Shown here one piece after another: positions 37,950-50,230 of a DNA stretch of 64,000 nt. The first letter of the stretch is position 1. Each line of letters opens with the position of its first letter. Made by a program: the position numbers and the translations under genes. This DNA comes from Elmis aenea. Its lineage: Eukaryota > Arthropoda > Insecta > Coleoptera > Elmidae. The notes beneath the pieces were generated by a model. That model searched no databases and had not been told where the DNA came from. It saw only the letters and a list, made by a program, of their open reading frames with translations. The stretch covers positions 69,588,108 to 69,652,107 of the forward strand of contig OX393577.1 of the NCBI GenBank assembly GCA_947652605.1, given 5' to 3'.

Positions 37950-38765
37950 TTATAGAACATGATCAAGGAAGTAATGAGAGACATAAAAGAAATAAAACAT
38001 GACCAGAGGTCATATCAAGAGGAACTGAAGGAACTGAGACAGAAAGATGAATTGCTGAAAAATGAAAACAAGATAATAAAAGAGAAGATGAAATCCGTAG
38101 AAGAGTTAGAAGACTGGAAAAAGATAGAACCAAAAATAATATCGTTGTGACAGGCTTGGGGATAAAAACTGATAACAAAACAGACCTCATACATGAATTT
38201 GAACACCTTATTGAAAGAGGAACATGTATAAAAGTTTAGATTAAAAACGCCATATAGATAGGAACAAAAGCATGCAAGTTAAAACTAGACAAACCACTAG
38301 AAAAAGAAAAGGCAATGAAAAACAAGTATAAGTTAGAACCACTCTAAGAAATAGTATATATAAATAACGAAACGACAAAGGAGGAACTGGAGATTCAAAA
38401 GAAGCTAAAACAAATAGTGGAAGAAGAGAGGCAGAAAGGAAGAACAACGAAAATAGGATATCAAAAGATCACAATCAATGGAAAAGAATAGAGCAGAAGT
38501 TGAAAGAAAATTAAACCACAACAAACCATTAACCTCAAAAAAACTGATGGTAAAGAATAACAGAAATATTAGGTCAACGATACAGGCAAAGAAAAAGGAC
38601 ACGAGAAAGATAATAAATTTAAAAAACAAGAAACAAGAAAAGATAACAAGAGGACATCGGAAATGACACAAGCAATGAAAAAAAACATGCGAAAGGAAAT
38701 AAAAAGAAAAGAGGAATACACAAAAAAGCTCAACTCCAGAAAAAAAACTAAAGAAAAAAAAGAAT
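37950..38765 (+). pseudogene. Non-LTR retrotransposon ORF1 relic
   Basis: The start encodes a charged coiled coil (HDQRSYQEELKELRQKDELL...). After a +1 shift, another frame reads DEIRRRVRRLEKDRTKNN then IVVTGLGIKTDN, the classic junction from coiled coil to RRM in LINE ORF1 (KDRTKNNIV-x-GL). This continues with interspersed stops to EELEIQKKLKQIVEEERQKG and KIGYQKITINGKE, the ORF1 C-terminal domain. A lysine-rich purine tract follows to about 38765. At least three stops and a frameshift make it non-functional. It probably belongs to the same retrotransposon type as the ORF2 relic at 40.2 kb, but the two are not contiguous. Confidence 0.72.
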
Positions 38766-39459
38766 GTGGCCTTACACCATCATAGGCAGATAGACTTTAG
38801 GATTTAGTAAGTAAGTAGTGTTTCTTAAAAAATAGTTAAAGGGTAGCAATCCCTTTTTAAATATGTTATCGCGCTATGCATACATCCAATCGTATTTCAG
38901 ATTTTTTTTAAAATCTGGAATGCAACAGCTAAATTAATACACAATAAGAAGAAGAAGAGAAAAAGAGGGAGAGTACTTTAAACTCCCACTTTTTAGTGAG
39001 TATGTATTTCGTCTAATAGTCTTTCTAAAAACCCATCAAGATTTAATTATCTTAGAGAATTCTCCTGTCTTTTGTGGAAACTGTGGCCAATTTTAACCCA
39101 CAAAATCCCATAGAATACCACTCAACTTCAACCAATTTTCAGGTGATTGTGTCGTAAAACTGTTGGGATTTTCATGAAAACGATAATAAATTTTCAAAAA
39201 ATGTGCACCTTCTGTGGTATTATCTTTGATTACAAATATAAACAAACAGTTTATGTACAGAAAGAAAAATGTAAGAGTAAAAAAAAGGCCAGAAGATATT
39301 TGTAAAGAAAATGGAGAAAAATTATTCGCTTTCAGCATTTTCTCGCTTTTTGATTCAGGATTGTTATATCACTGCATTTGGTAACCTTTTATGTACAGTT
39401 TTTTATACTGGGATCATTGCAGATTTAAAAAAAAACGTAAAAGAAATAAAGAAACTCAC
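38766..39459. other. Non-coding; expected start of the intron after the 39.5-kb exon
   Basis: AT-rich with a short (GAA)n-type purine run at 38945-38975. No supported gene. The 81-codon minus frame at 39093-39338 is not convincing. Confidence 0.4.
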
Positions 39460-39891
39460 CTGCACAACTTCCAGGATATGTTGACATTTCTCCCTGACGT
39501 TAACGAAAGGGCAACTTATAGATAACCTTAAAATAATGGGCAAATGTAGTGAGACAAGGTCCAGATATTCCTTTGGGACGTCATTCATAGGATTCCCAAC
39601 GATATCCGAGCACGCGCAGCCATTTGAGGCGGTTTGAAGCCGACGCCGTTCCGTCAACCGATAATGTTTGGGACTACCGACCCCATCCAGCCACCCTTCC
39701 ACAGTTTTCGATATAACATCCAGAGCTACTTCTCTAACTTCATTATCCCGGGAGCAAATAGGCATACAGAATCTCGATATTAAGTCTAAATCCTTGAACA
39801 ACTCCTCGTAATAAGCTGAGACAGCGTCGCGTGTCGCTCGACTTAGTTCGTTATTATTGTTGGATTTGTTAAATTCGGTTTGGACGAACAT
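39460..39891 (-). CDS. Start exon of an unrecognised, probably helical protein
   Basis: Minus strand: ATG at 39891, 144 codons open, ending in a strong donor GTGCAG|GTGAGTTT (phase 0). An in-frame stop lies just upstream of the ATG. The peptide has amphipathic helices (DAVSAYYEELFKDLDLISRF, VREVALDVISKTVEGWLDG, LDLVSLHLPIILRLS) suggestive of a HEAT/armadillo-like fold, plus a cysteine pair in SNGCACSD. Codon use and GC content stand out sharply from the surroundings. Translation running past the donor becomes phenylalanine-rich low-complexity intron sequence, supporting the splice site. A candidate next exon is at 28302-28418. I do not recognise the gene. Confidence 0.7.
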
Positions 39892-40179
39892 TATGATTAA
39901 GGCAAATTATTTTTAAATTAATTACTTCGCGATTTAATTTTAATAATACGGATAATTACAATTTTAAATTTGTTAGGAACTAACTAATACTCTATAATAC
40001 TGCCGAATTTTGATTTTGGTTCCTTATTGTTTTTTTACTTCTTGCTTCTTTCTGTAGCGGTATGTGTATCTGCAATTAAAAGTAAATCATCATTAGCATA
40101 ACACCTAGCTACAATAAAGACTAAAATAAAAACGCCACATTTAACGTTTCAAAAATTAGGTCGTTACATTTTAAATTAC
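39892..40179. other. Upstream region of the 39.5-kb start exon
   Basis: AT-rich; presumably holds the promoter of the exon at 39460-39891. No specific core promoter motif can be claimed. Confidence 0.3.
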
Positions 40180-40690
40180 TAATCTACTAAACCTAGATTT
40201 ATGGGACGGACACATTACAAAAAATACTAGAAAGAAGAATATATAACACCATCGCACGCAGTATACTGTATTGACATCAGGAGCTGAAATGGGGCAATAA
40301 AAACAAAGAACAAAAGTAAAATTGCTACCAGAATAATGGAGAAGGAGCTGTAGAATTATGCGAATTAACAGAATTCGCAACGAAGACATCGAAAGAAGAA
40401 CGGTAGAAAAAAATACGTACCCAATTACATGAAAAAAAAAGAGACTGACCTAGTTTGGGCATTTGGAAGAACAGACAGACATCTATTCCTGTCAGATAAC
40501 ACGCATCAACAAATGAAGTTCTACAGGCAGAAGCAAAATAGAAAGATCCGAAGATCACGAAAGCTTCTTGTAAATGAAATAAATAGGCGAAAGAAGAAGT
40601 CTACAGTAAGGAGAATGGTAAGACCAAGACAGACGAAGACAGTGTTTGAGATAAGGAAGACAGCCGTAGAATCCTCTTACATATGCATAT
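40180..40690 (+). pseudogene. Non-LTR retrotransposon ORF2 C-terminal relic
   Basis: The frame from about 40215 reads TIARSILY then LTSGAEMG (the degenerate LTYGAETW motif), WRRSCRIMRINRIRNEDIER, then KKRLT-stop-FGHLEE (L-x-W-FGH), followed by a basic tail (KIRRSRKLLVNEINRRKKK in another frame). These are the same landmarks in the same order as in the 21.1-kb and 56-kb relics. Multiple stops; 5' truncated. Confidence 0.68.
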
Positions 40691-40779
40691 GAAATAGGAT
40701 ACTGAAATACCTAAGCAAAATTGGAAATTTCCAGGATATTCTAAAGCGGTCCGATATTCACTAGAATATTCTGGTATGC

Positions 40780-41050
40780 ATTGAAAAAACAAAAGGTGTT
40801 GGGTTGCATACTACATCCTCAGTTGTTTAGTCTTTTAGGTTTCGATCTGTTAATTCGAAAATGTACTGCAGAAACGGAACTAGTTACTGAAAAACACCAG
40901 TACACGGTCAAAAGATCAGGAGTGGTCCTGCATCACGACAATGCACGTCCCCACACAACACACCTATAATAAAATTACGTGTGAGGTTTTTGGTCATTCT
41001 CCCTATTCCAAACAAAACCAGTGTCGAAAAAAAACAAAATATAATTTTAC
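40780..41050 (+). pseudogene. mariner-type transposase relic
   Basis: The plus-strand frame 40781-40969 ends with HQYTVKRSGVVLHHDNARPH and TTHL. The HxDNARPH motif carries the second catalytic Asp region of mariner DD34D transposases. After stops, the continuing text GHSPYSKQN corresponds to the next conserved HPPYSPDLAP motif. Only this central fragment survives; no inverted repeats were located. Confidence 0.72.
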
Positions 41051-42075
41051 GAGCTTTTAAAAGTTTATTTTATGCACGCATAGTTGTACTGAGATCAACG
41101 TCTCTTTCCATAAACAACCCAAAACTTGAGTACGTATGCGCCACGGCGAATGTAAACAAAAACACATTTTTTTCAGTAAGTTTATGTTGATAGAGACGAA
41201 GCAAGTTCCGGTAAAATTACATAGTGACGTTGACATAAGAATACATTCTTAACAGCAAGAAAGCTCTTATAGGAAATTAATAGTAAATACAGGGGTGTCC
41301 GTTGAGTAATTATTAGATCAAACGATAATTAAATCATCAAATTAAAGTAATGGGTGTTTTCCTGTTGTAAAATAAATTGAGACACAAAGTAAGCACTTTG
41401 TTTCTCCAAACAATGGCACCATTCGGTAATTCGTATTACTTCTTGTAAAGTATTAAAATACTCTAGTTGCAAGACAAAAAAACACTGCAAATTAAAGTAT
41501 TTCGGGCTATGTACCTATAAAAACCGGCAAAAAAAAAACTGATGATAGCCCAGGATGGACAACAAAACGTCCAATATAAAATCTAAGGAAATCAGAAGAT
41601 GTAATATTGTTTCTCAATATCTCTTAACGTAAAGGAAATAACTTAAAAGCAGTTGTTTTAGGTTTTTTAGAATAATTTTGGAACTCTTGTATTATAGCAT
41701 TCTCTTCAAGTTCATTTTCAGCAACTCTACCCCCACTTAACTGATCTTGTTGCTCTTAACCTAAGAGAGATTCCCGTGTTGAGCCTTGTGACAGATTCGT
41801 TTCTTTCACAATAAAAAATTCATGGTGCTGGAAATGACCCAGGCAACAATATAAACAGGAAATTAGAGTGAATAACGCACACTTAAGCTTAGTGCTAAAA
41901 GGTATTTTATTCTAATTGCAAGGGCTTCCACCTGGTTCGTGTCAAATGCCATCCATTATGCAAGTTTTAACCCACATGAAACACACTAAAATCCCTCATT
42001 AAATACTAAAAATGACATACACGCCTACACGAATACAGCTTGTTAAAAATTTACATTCACAATGCATGTACATAA
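41051..42075. other. Non-coding stretch
   Basis: No gene. A lone ACAGGGGTGTCCGTTGAG at 41290 is reminiscent of transposon ends but has no partner. Confidence 0.45.
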
Positions 42076-42083
42076 CATAAATT

Positions 42084-42653
42084 CAGGGGTTTGGAGCGGA
42101 GCGCGGAGCTGGAGCGCGGAGCAGTGGAGTAATGGGTTTTTGCCCGGAGCGGGAGCGGAGCCCGGAGCAAATAATTTTGATTGCTCCAATGCTCCACTTT
42201 ACTATTATAAACTACAATATTTTTTTTTATGAATTATTCTCATGGGTATAGGAGGTAGTATTTAATAAAATTATAAATAAACTAAATTTGATTTTGTTGA
42301 AGTAAAATTATTATAATGTAACTTTTCTGAATATTAATTTTCATTATTTTGTATTTGAATTTTGAAAAATTGTAAAGAACTTTTTTTTGTCTTTTTAACT
42401 TTTGAAGATCAATAATTTGTTCATTTATTTAACTTCACTTGTTTCTTAGGGTCAAATATTGTAATTTTTGGTCCATTTCCACATCTCATAAAATTTTAGC
42501 TTTGTTTTCAAAAACAAATTTTTAAATAAAAAAACTTATTTTATTAATATTTGGAGCGCGGAGCGGAGCGGGAGCGGAGCTGGAGCAGGCAACGTGATGC
42601 CGGAGCGGAGCTGGAGCGGAGCAACTAAAAAATTGGACTGCTCCAAACCCCTG
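42084..42653. mobile_element. Non-autonomous hAT element with GGAGCG arrays
   Basis: Starts CAGGGGTTTGGAGC and ends GCTCCAAACCCCTG (14-bp perfect terminal inverted repeats). Perfect 8-bp target duplication CATAAATT (42076-42083 and 42654-42661). Both subterminal regions are arrays of (C)GGAGC(G) units (42095-42172; 42552-42625), while the centre is AT-rich and non-coding. The 72-codon frame at 42522-42740 is an artefact of the array. Confidence 0.92.
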
Positions 42654-42661
42654 CATAAATT

Positions 42662-43603
42662 TACATAATAATCTACTGATGAAGAGATGCGAGTCTAAAA
42701 ACTGATATAGATTTGCTCCAAGCAGAGATTTTTCTTGCAAGAACGATAAGCGAAAAGTTTCAATAAGAGTTAATTAATTATTTGAACTTAAATTTATTAT
42801 GCTAAGTAATTGTTTAATTAAATGTATACAAACTAAACTATATTTTCTGTTTGACTTCTTTTCTAGACATCTACTAATACCAAAAAACCCTCTCAGAATC
42901 CCATAAAATAGGATTAATTAACGTTCCGAGTAAAAATATGAAGCGACGAATTATAATTAATTATAAGTTCGACGCAAAAAAGTTGTTAATGGAGGTCTAA
43001 CTACTAACGCAATTAACAATAGGCAGCCTCATTAAAAAGACATGTTAGCCACAAAATGCAGTGTTGGTCACGATGGTTTTAATTACACACACAGACCGAA
43101 GCAAACATGAAGCAGGGAAGCAGTTTTATACAACCATATCACAACTCACGAAGAGTAATAATTGAGTTGATAAAATGCACATTAAAGTCTGGAACAAATT
43201 AATTTGGTTGATAAATACTAAGCCACACGTTTATTATCGTTACAAGTGAATGGTTTTACTATTAAGAGATATGTTTGACTGCAGTTTTTTTTTAAATATT
43301 ATTCAAAAACAGACGCTTTCTAAATTTTAATTCTTAACAGTGTTGATCAAATGATCTTAAATTTATAATTCATCTCAAAAAAGGCTTTTATATGTGCTCT
43401 TTTTCCATGGAAATTATTTCAAAAAGCTTGTTTTTGGATTTAACAAACCACAAAATTACCACAGCTCTCCTGGTCTAGAAATTACTCAAAAAAACAGAAT
43501 CAAAAATTGTTTAAATTTTTTGGTTTTATTACGTTAATTTTTAATGATATTAAAAAAGTCTTGAAGCAACTTTTTATCGTTTATGTGTTGATAAGCGATA
43601 TCC
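42662..43603. other. Non-coding stretch
   Basis: Nothing supported. Confidence 0.5.
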
Positions 43604-43611
43604 CTTGGAAC

Positions 43612-44591
43612 TAGGGATTGTAATACCGGTAAACCGGTTTACCGGTTTACCGGTAAATCGCAAAAAAGGCTCTTCAAATTTTACCGGTAATTTTCCAATT
43701 TTTTACCGGTAATTCCGGTAATTTTACAATATTTTTCCAATAATGATAAAAATCTAAATCAAATAATCAAAAAAGAATATTGACTTATTTTCAGGGGGAA
43801 AAAATAAGGGGAAAATAGATACAAATGGAATATGATTGTTTACTCACTTCTCTGTCAAATATCTCGCACGGTAATTTATAAATAAATAAATATCTGACTA
43901 TCGTCTTCTTATGGCAAACTAAGTCTACAAAACATTTTTCTTTTGGCGTTTTTGTGTATTCGCAACAATAACCGAGATAATTAAGTTTAAAAATTTTGAT
44001 CGATTTCGGTTTTTCCGTTAAATCACGCAAGCCATGGAATTTTTAAACAAAACAAGATCTGGTTTAAAATACACTCCTATATAGCTAACTTTTGTCCCAT
44101 TTAATCAAGCTTGTATATTAATTATTTACGGAGATAGCAATAGTGTCCCATGGAAAAGAACACCCTGTGTACTCTTATTTTATATTGAATTATAATATTA
44201 TTATTACATAAAAAAAATTACGTTGATGGCTCTTAACTGATATATTGTATGAAACTTATTGTGATAGTTTAGGCTTCAACTATCCCAATCAGTTACATAC
44301 TAAATAAATATATATTTTTTTAATATGGTTTTCGGAGTTTATTCGCGTAATATTTAAATTGGCTCGACGTTTCGGCAAGCTGTCCCTATAGGGATACGCG
44401 GATAAACTCCGAAAATTATATTAAAAATGTTAGTAACCGCGAAAATCTAAAAAAAAAACAATTATATCTAATATCCAATATATGTACATAAAATATTATG
44501 ATTTACCGGTAAATTACCGGTAAACCGGTTTTGGTTGAAAATTTTACCGAATTACCGGTAATTCAAAAAGTCGGTAAATTTACAATCCCTA
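43612..44591. mobile_element. Non-autonomous hAT element with ACCGGT palindromes
   Basis: Starts TAGGGATTGTAAT and ends TTTACAATCCCTA (12-bp matching terminal repeats). Perfect 8-bp duplication CTTGGAAC (43604-43611 and 44592-44599). Subterminal regions are packed with ACCGGT/accggtaaa palindromes at 43626-43735 and 44503-44575. The interior is AT-rich, without transposase, and holds a separate hairpin at 44329-44415. It shares the TAGGGATT terminus with the element at 8082, whose palindromes are CCCGGG instead. Confidence 0.92.
44329..44415. repeat. Hairpin with 21-bp arms nested in the hAT element
   Basis: The left arm ttttcggagtttattcgcgta (44329-44349) pairs with 44395-44415 with one mismatch. 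The loop contains ggctcgacgtttcggcaagc. Possibly a small insertion or a transcript terminus-like structure. Confidence 0.6.
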
Positions 44592-44599
44592 CTTGGAAC

Positions 44600-47500
44600 A
44601 CCCTGTGTACGTAGAGGTACTTCATGAAGTATTTACTATTTTAGTTAAAATTGCAATTATTCCTCTGTTACACGTTTTTAAGCAGTTACTTTTCACACTA
44701 CAACAATAATTACAAAAAATTAACATTTAACTTAGTATCGAGCATAAATTTAACTGAATTAGCACCAAACAACCAGAACGTTACAAGTAGATTTAGAAGT
44801 AAAGATCTAAAAATATGTCAGTCAGTGTATACACTTCAAGCCAAACAAATCGGAACGATACAGATGTTTGTTTAACTAACGATGGTATACGTCACTTGTT
44901 GTCGATTAAAATACATATTTTAAGAGCTGTCGAATATTTACGACTAATTGATAAACATAGTACAGCAAATGTGCATTTAAAAATAGAAAGATCCATTTAT
45001 TTTCGTTCAGAAACGCCATACAAAAAAGCTACCTCGTCAAAATACTTTCTAATTGTTGTTGCCAGTGGTTAATAATTAATCACTAAACCGCAGACATTTT
45101 CAACGAGATTTATGAACAGTTGAATAAATTCTGGATAGTTAAAAGATGAAAAAAAAAATTACTACTTGAAACTACATATAAAATTAAGGAACTCAATCGA
45201 AGCGTGTAATATAAATGAATTAAATTAAAATAAAACGTAAGCTTAATTGTTCAAAGCTCTGCAACACAAAAAAATTCAAACCGACTTTTCTTTAACTCTA
45301 AAAGTATAAATTATTCAGATTTTCGTGACTCGCCTCACCAAAAGTTTTTTTACAATACAATTCCTGCTTGGTCTCAAGATAACCGACATAAAAATGTGCC
45401 CGAAACGAGCAAATCTTTCATTAATTATCCCTGCAAAATCTAAAACGCTTCAACATTCCATAAATCTCGACAAAAAAAACTAGTTTTAACTGTCATAAAC
45501 AGAATTACTCTTTGGCCAAGTTCTCTCATGAGTGAAATTAACTTTCGTTGACATAAAAAAATCGTTACTGCCTCAAATTGAAAGACACACATAAATTTGA
45601 ATATATATTGCAATATAATCAGAATGTATGCATGACCAAAATTCTTCCAATCTCTTATATTCTTGTAGTGTTTCCGACAAAATTGGAACTTTGCGCAATT
45701 TTACTTCTATATTACAATAAAATTTCCTTTAAGCGAACTAATTGGAGTGAAATGATGTCCAAAAATTGCAAATGTCCATAAAGTTTAAATTGTCTTGTAC
45801 AATATTTCGATTCAAAATTTTTAAATTTATACATAACAAAGGATGGCACACCAAATTTGAATTTGTATCCATCCATAATGCAGAAATATTAGAAAAATTA
45901 AGACAAATTTTTCGAAATTGTGAGATACTTGCAAACAATTCATCAACAGATTTACTGGTATTTTCATACAAATCGATTAACTTATGTTAAAAGTGGGAAC
46001 ATGCTGGTTTTCCACGACCCAAAAAATTTCGCAGTCTGTTGGAAAAGTTCTTGTCTCCGTTTTCTAGGATAAGATTATGTTGAACAATAGTACATATATT
46101 GCATAACAAGATATGTAAGAAGCATGTTACTTACTATAATTGCTTTACAACTCGTGTTATGTAGCTAACTTTTTCTACGATCACATCATATCTACGATTT
46201 TAACGGCTTTTTGGCTAATATACACATGTAATTATTACATTGTCTTGTCGACTTTGACGTACGCCTACTTTGACATTTCTTTTAAAAAAACTGTGCTTTT
46301 GCTTACAGGGCGTAAGGGCTCACTTACTATGCATGCAGGCTGTAAGGTAAGAGTAGTAGAAAAAATAACATTAGGTACTTCGCAGAAGTAGTTTCCCTCT
46401 AGGCTAGGCCAAAAATGTATCAATACTGCCTTGCATATTAATCAAATTACCTCTGCTTACGTAAATTTAAGTTTAAACTGCCAAAAGCTCTTCTTCTACG
46501 TCCATGGACATCTGTGGCCTCTGTATAGCTTTAAATATTTACGAAGGTGCGATAAGAAAGGAAACCTAATTCCACGTTGTAATTATCACTTTAACAGCAT
46601 TTGCACTGACTAATAAAATTTATCTGAAAATGCGTAAAGCAAGCACGCCATGGAACGTTGATTTTATTTTCTCCTCTGCATCTGATAACACATTACGAGC
46701 CATCCAGAGAGGGTATTGTTACATGTTTATGACACACATTACTTACAGCGTTAGACGGTTTTTGGATAGAGTTGTCATTAATTTAATGGCAGGGTTTTAA
46801 GCACATTAAATAGCAAGTTTCAGATGTAAAGGTTAACAACCTAGCCACAGTAATTATTGCTGTATTTTTTTTTTTTTAATTTACGACGCCTCGTGGATTT
46901 CGTCAATGTTTTAGTTAGCACGAAAGAAGACTTATTATTTATTTCGTATCGGTGACATTTGCGTTTTCTAATTACCAATAGCAATTTTGGTATCGTGATG
47001 ACTAATTAATAGTTACAGTCAATGACGTCAATGTTGGTTGACTAAGCCATAGATGCACTGAATTCATAAATGAATGTAGACGAAAATAATCGGAATAAAA
47101 CAAGATTAAAAAATACAGTAACAAAATTTCGTAGATATATTCAACAAAATTAAACCAAAACATATTTGAATCGTTTAAGTAACTCATTTTAAGTATAAAA
47201 CTTAGTAAACAAATCCTCCATTATACAACAAATAAAACTATACATAACTTTATAAACAGTGTTAAGAAAAAAATCGTTAAGGAAGCAAAATAATTTATAA
47301 AATTGATTGTACTTGTGGCTTGTGTTAAAATAGGATAAACCGGGAAAAAACATCAGAACTTGTTTGAAGTAACATTCGATCAACTAAATTAAACCAAATA
47401 AATATCAGTATCTACTCGCGAAATATTTATGAAACACAACACATATTAAACAAGAACATTTTACAACACTTATTGGATAATCAATAAAAAATGTATGTGT

Positions 47501-50009
47501 TAACTAACAGTGGGGAACAATATATGTAGATAACTATTTAAAGTAGCTGTTTTTAAATACCTTAAAATGGATAAAAAACAATCGTTTATTACAAATTCAA
47601 ACTTAATAGGTGTAGATTTGAAGGGCAGTACTATTTTTGACACAAAAGGAAAATTTCCTCAAATTCTTTGCGACTAATTTTCGTCCCAAAAACGTAAGAA
47701 TATTTTTGCTATTTAAAGAATACAAAAAAACTCGTTTAAAAACATAAAATGAATTAGTCAACGTAGTTTCCTTTCAAGCCTAGTTACACACAAAACATTT
47801 CTTAATGGTTTTGACTTATTATTAAGATTTCAACAAGGTTTTGAATAGTTATAAATTAATGTTATATTTATTAATCGTATTATTAAACTGTGTTGTATTA
47901 TTCAAGATCTAAAGTATTGTATTTCCTTGAAATAAAAATCAATACGCCAAGAAATGTGATCGCATATGCACCTAACATTAAAATAATAAAAATATTTAAC
48001 CTTTATTGCAATAATACCAAGTAATATGAACTTCAGAATGTAAGAATACATAACAATTATCGTTTTATATTCACTTGTAGATTGTTATTAGTGATACTAA
48101 ACTAATGTATGAAGTGGCGAATTTTAAAGAACTTTGGCCACGAAAGGAAATGAGATACAAATGTAATGGGTAACGATGAAAAACTGTTTTACTTATAGAT
48201 TAAAGCTGCAATCTTATACTTCCGATTTTTTTGAAATTTTTCTCGTGGTTTTTTAAAACTGTATTTAAAAAATCTCATTTACAATAACAAAATAAATATT
48301 ATACAACTTTTGTTGAATCATTCATTTATTTCGACTACCTATCTTTGTTTATTTATTCAGAATTATAAAAAGTGGGACACTTTTGTTAAGTGTTGCCAGG
48401 GCACCAAATTTCAATGACTCGTTACAGATTTACATATTTACATAAAACATTTGAGCACCATTGTGATACTGAAAATTACAGCCCATCCAACTTTATAATT
48501 CGTCATAGTTACAACTAAAGCAATAATTTGCATTTGCGATGCCTATTCATCAACATTTCGTGTCCATCGAATATTTATGGCTTAAAAATACACTCAAATG
48601 TATTTCGTTTGTTAATTGCAAGCAGCGCCGGGTCTACACATTTCGGAAACTGAAGGGGAGAAGTCAAAAAGGGCCTATCCCTTCCTGAACAATTTTATGA
48701 CAAAAAAAAAACACTTCCAAGTTAACAATTACTTGAAACATAATGAAAAAATCGGGCCCCTTTAAAAGAGAGATCTGGTTCATGGTGAATGTGGCCCTAT
48801 TTTTTGGGAGTATTGATAAAGGCAGATCTACATCAAAAATTAATCCATTTAAGAACAATAACTGTAATAAGTATAATTTTTTCAATAGAATACGTAAAAT
48901 GTATAAGTTTGTCCCATAAAATACAAAATTTGCAAAATACATTAACTTTTGAAGGGTACGCCAAAAACGTTACGTTATTTACATGAAAAACGAAGAGTAT
49001 TTTAACTTTTTAAGATTTAATAACACAGTTAATAGCTTGGTTTTATTAAACTTCTTGGTTTAAACTTTGTTTTTAGCGTTCAGCGAGCCTATTTTAAAAC
49101 AACCAAGAAATATTCTGTTTAAATAAACAAATAATTTAGTTTTACTTTGCTAATTCGTATAATTTGTTTTGGAAGGTTTAGGTATGTAAAAAAAATATTT
49201 TTAAACTGTATTACGTAAACACAACTGAATATAATCGACGTGTGATATGATTTTGACGAAGTTACAAAAACTGATGTACACGTTTCCAAAAATAACTGAC
49301 GGAAACGATTTAAAATTTGATACAACCTTCAAACGTGATCATTTATACATTAAAAAAATTGACGCTGTTAGTTTTAGCAAGGAGTTTTATTAATAATTTG
49401 CAAATATCTCAAATAAAAACCGTTTTACGAAATTTATTGCAAAATATATATCTTTTTATGTGCAATTTTTTATGACTATCATCCAGTATACTCATAAAGG
49501 CATTAAAAATTATGCATAAAATAAAATACAAATTAATGCCAAAAACAATTTTTAATTTGAAGCGTTTTTGTATTAAAAAAACATAAATTGGTTTTGATTA
49601 TTGAATAATTTTTAAAAAATTGACCCACTTTGGGCAGGTCCGTACTTAAAAAATTGCGTAAACAAAACAAAATCGATCAGTTGTTTAAAGCCCTTTGTCG
49701 ACCTAAAATTACAAATTATTGTTCACATACCTAAAAAAATATTTTTTGTACGCCTGGAACTATTTTTGCACTTTAGAAATTGTCGAAAAACTCTAATACG
49801 AACAAGAAAAAATTTCCAAAATTTATTGACTAATGGCAACAATCAAAAACAAGAGACGGCAACAATAAAGAAACAAACCGGCCGGCTTTTTGGAACGAGA
49901 CTAGCTAGTCGATGGAATATTCCATTACCTGCCATGCGCAAAACAAAAGAATGAGCCCCCTTAACCTCACATTTAAATTAAAACTGTCACAATTAAAGAT
50001 GACACTTAC
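44600..50009. other. Long non-coding stretch
   Basis: No gene supported over 5.4 kb. It includes a solitary hAT-like start at 48624 and a possible 38-nt microexon at 46308-46345 discussed among the findings. Open frames such as 44815-45072, 45738-45990, 46140-46391 and 48664-48942 lack any recognisable domain. Confidence 0.45.
48624..48790. mobile_element. Possible hAT-like terminus (solitary)
   Basis: CAGCGCCGGGTCTACACATTTCGG followed by gaagggga and gggcctatccc resembles the CAG-x-GCCGG ends of the hAT MITEs at 16.2 and 16.8 kb. No opposite end or target duplication was found. Confidence 0.3.
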
Positions 50010-50230
50010 CATGAACCATTGAACCGGTAAATAATATGGGACACGGTAATTTTATTGCACTGACGAACGCCGCGACGTAGAGGATATTTATCGAAATTAA
50101 CCCGGTATTCGACTAAACGTACAAGAAGTGATAGACCGCTTGTGGCCGGCCGTTCGATACACTTTGACAATGAACTCAGCTGACTGGGGAGAACAAATTG
50201 CGCAACCGCAATCAGCTGCCTAACATTTAT
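50010..50230 (-). other. Candidate first exon / CpG-rich promoter on the minus strand
   Basis: On the minus strand a strong donor (TTCATG|GTAAGTGTC) lies at 50010. The preceding ~200 bp are CpG-rich (cggccggcc, gtcgcggcg) in AT-rich surroundings. One frame is open throughout (e.g. CIERPATSGLSLLVRLVEYR) without ATG, and an ATG occurs 8 nt before the donor. The most economical reading is a mostly untranslated first exon just downstream of the P5CR gene; an internal coding exon is the alternative. The next exon is not identified. Confidence 0.33.

Noticed and set aside
42522..42740. 72-codon minus-strand frame with SSAPAPLR repeats
   Set aside because: Translation of the GGAGCG subterminal array and the right end of the hAT element.
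44350..44394. Possible hammerhead ribozyme (GCCGAAACGTCG on the minus strand)
   Set aside because: The GAAAC half resembles the core, but no CUGANGA element is present at the required position.
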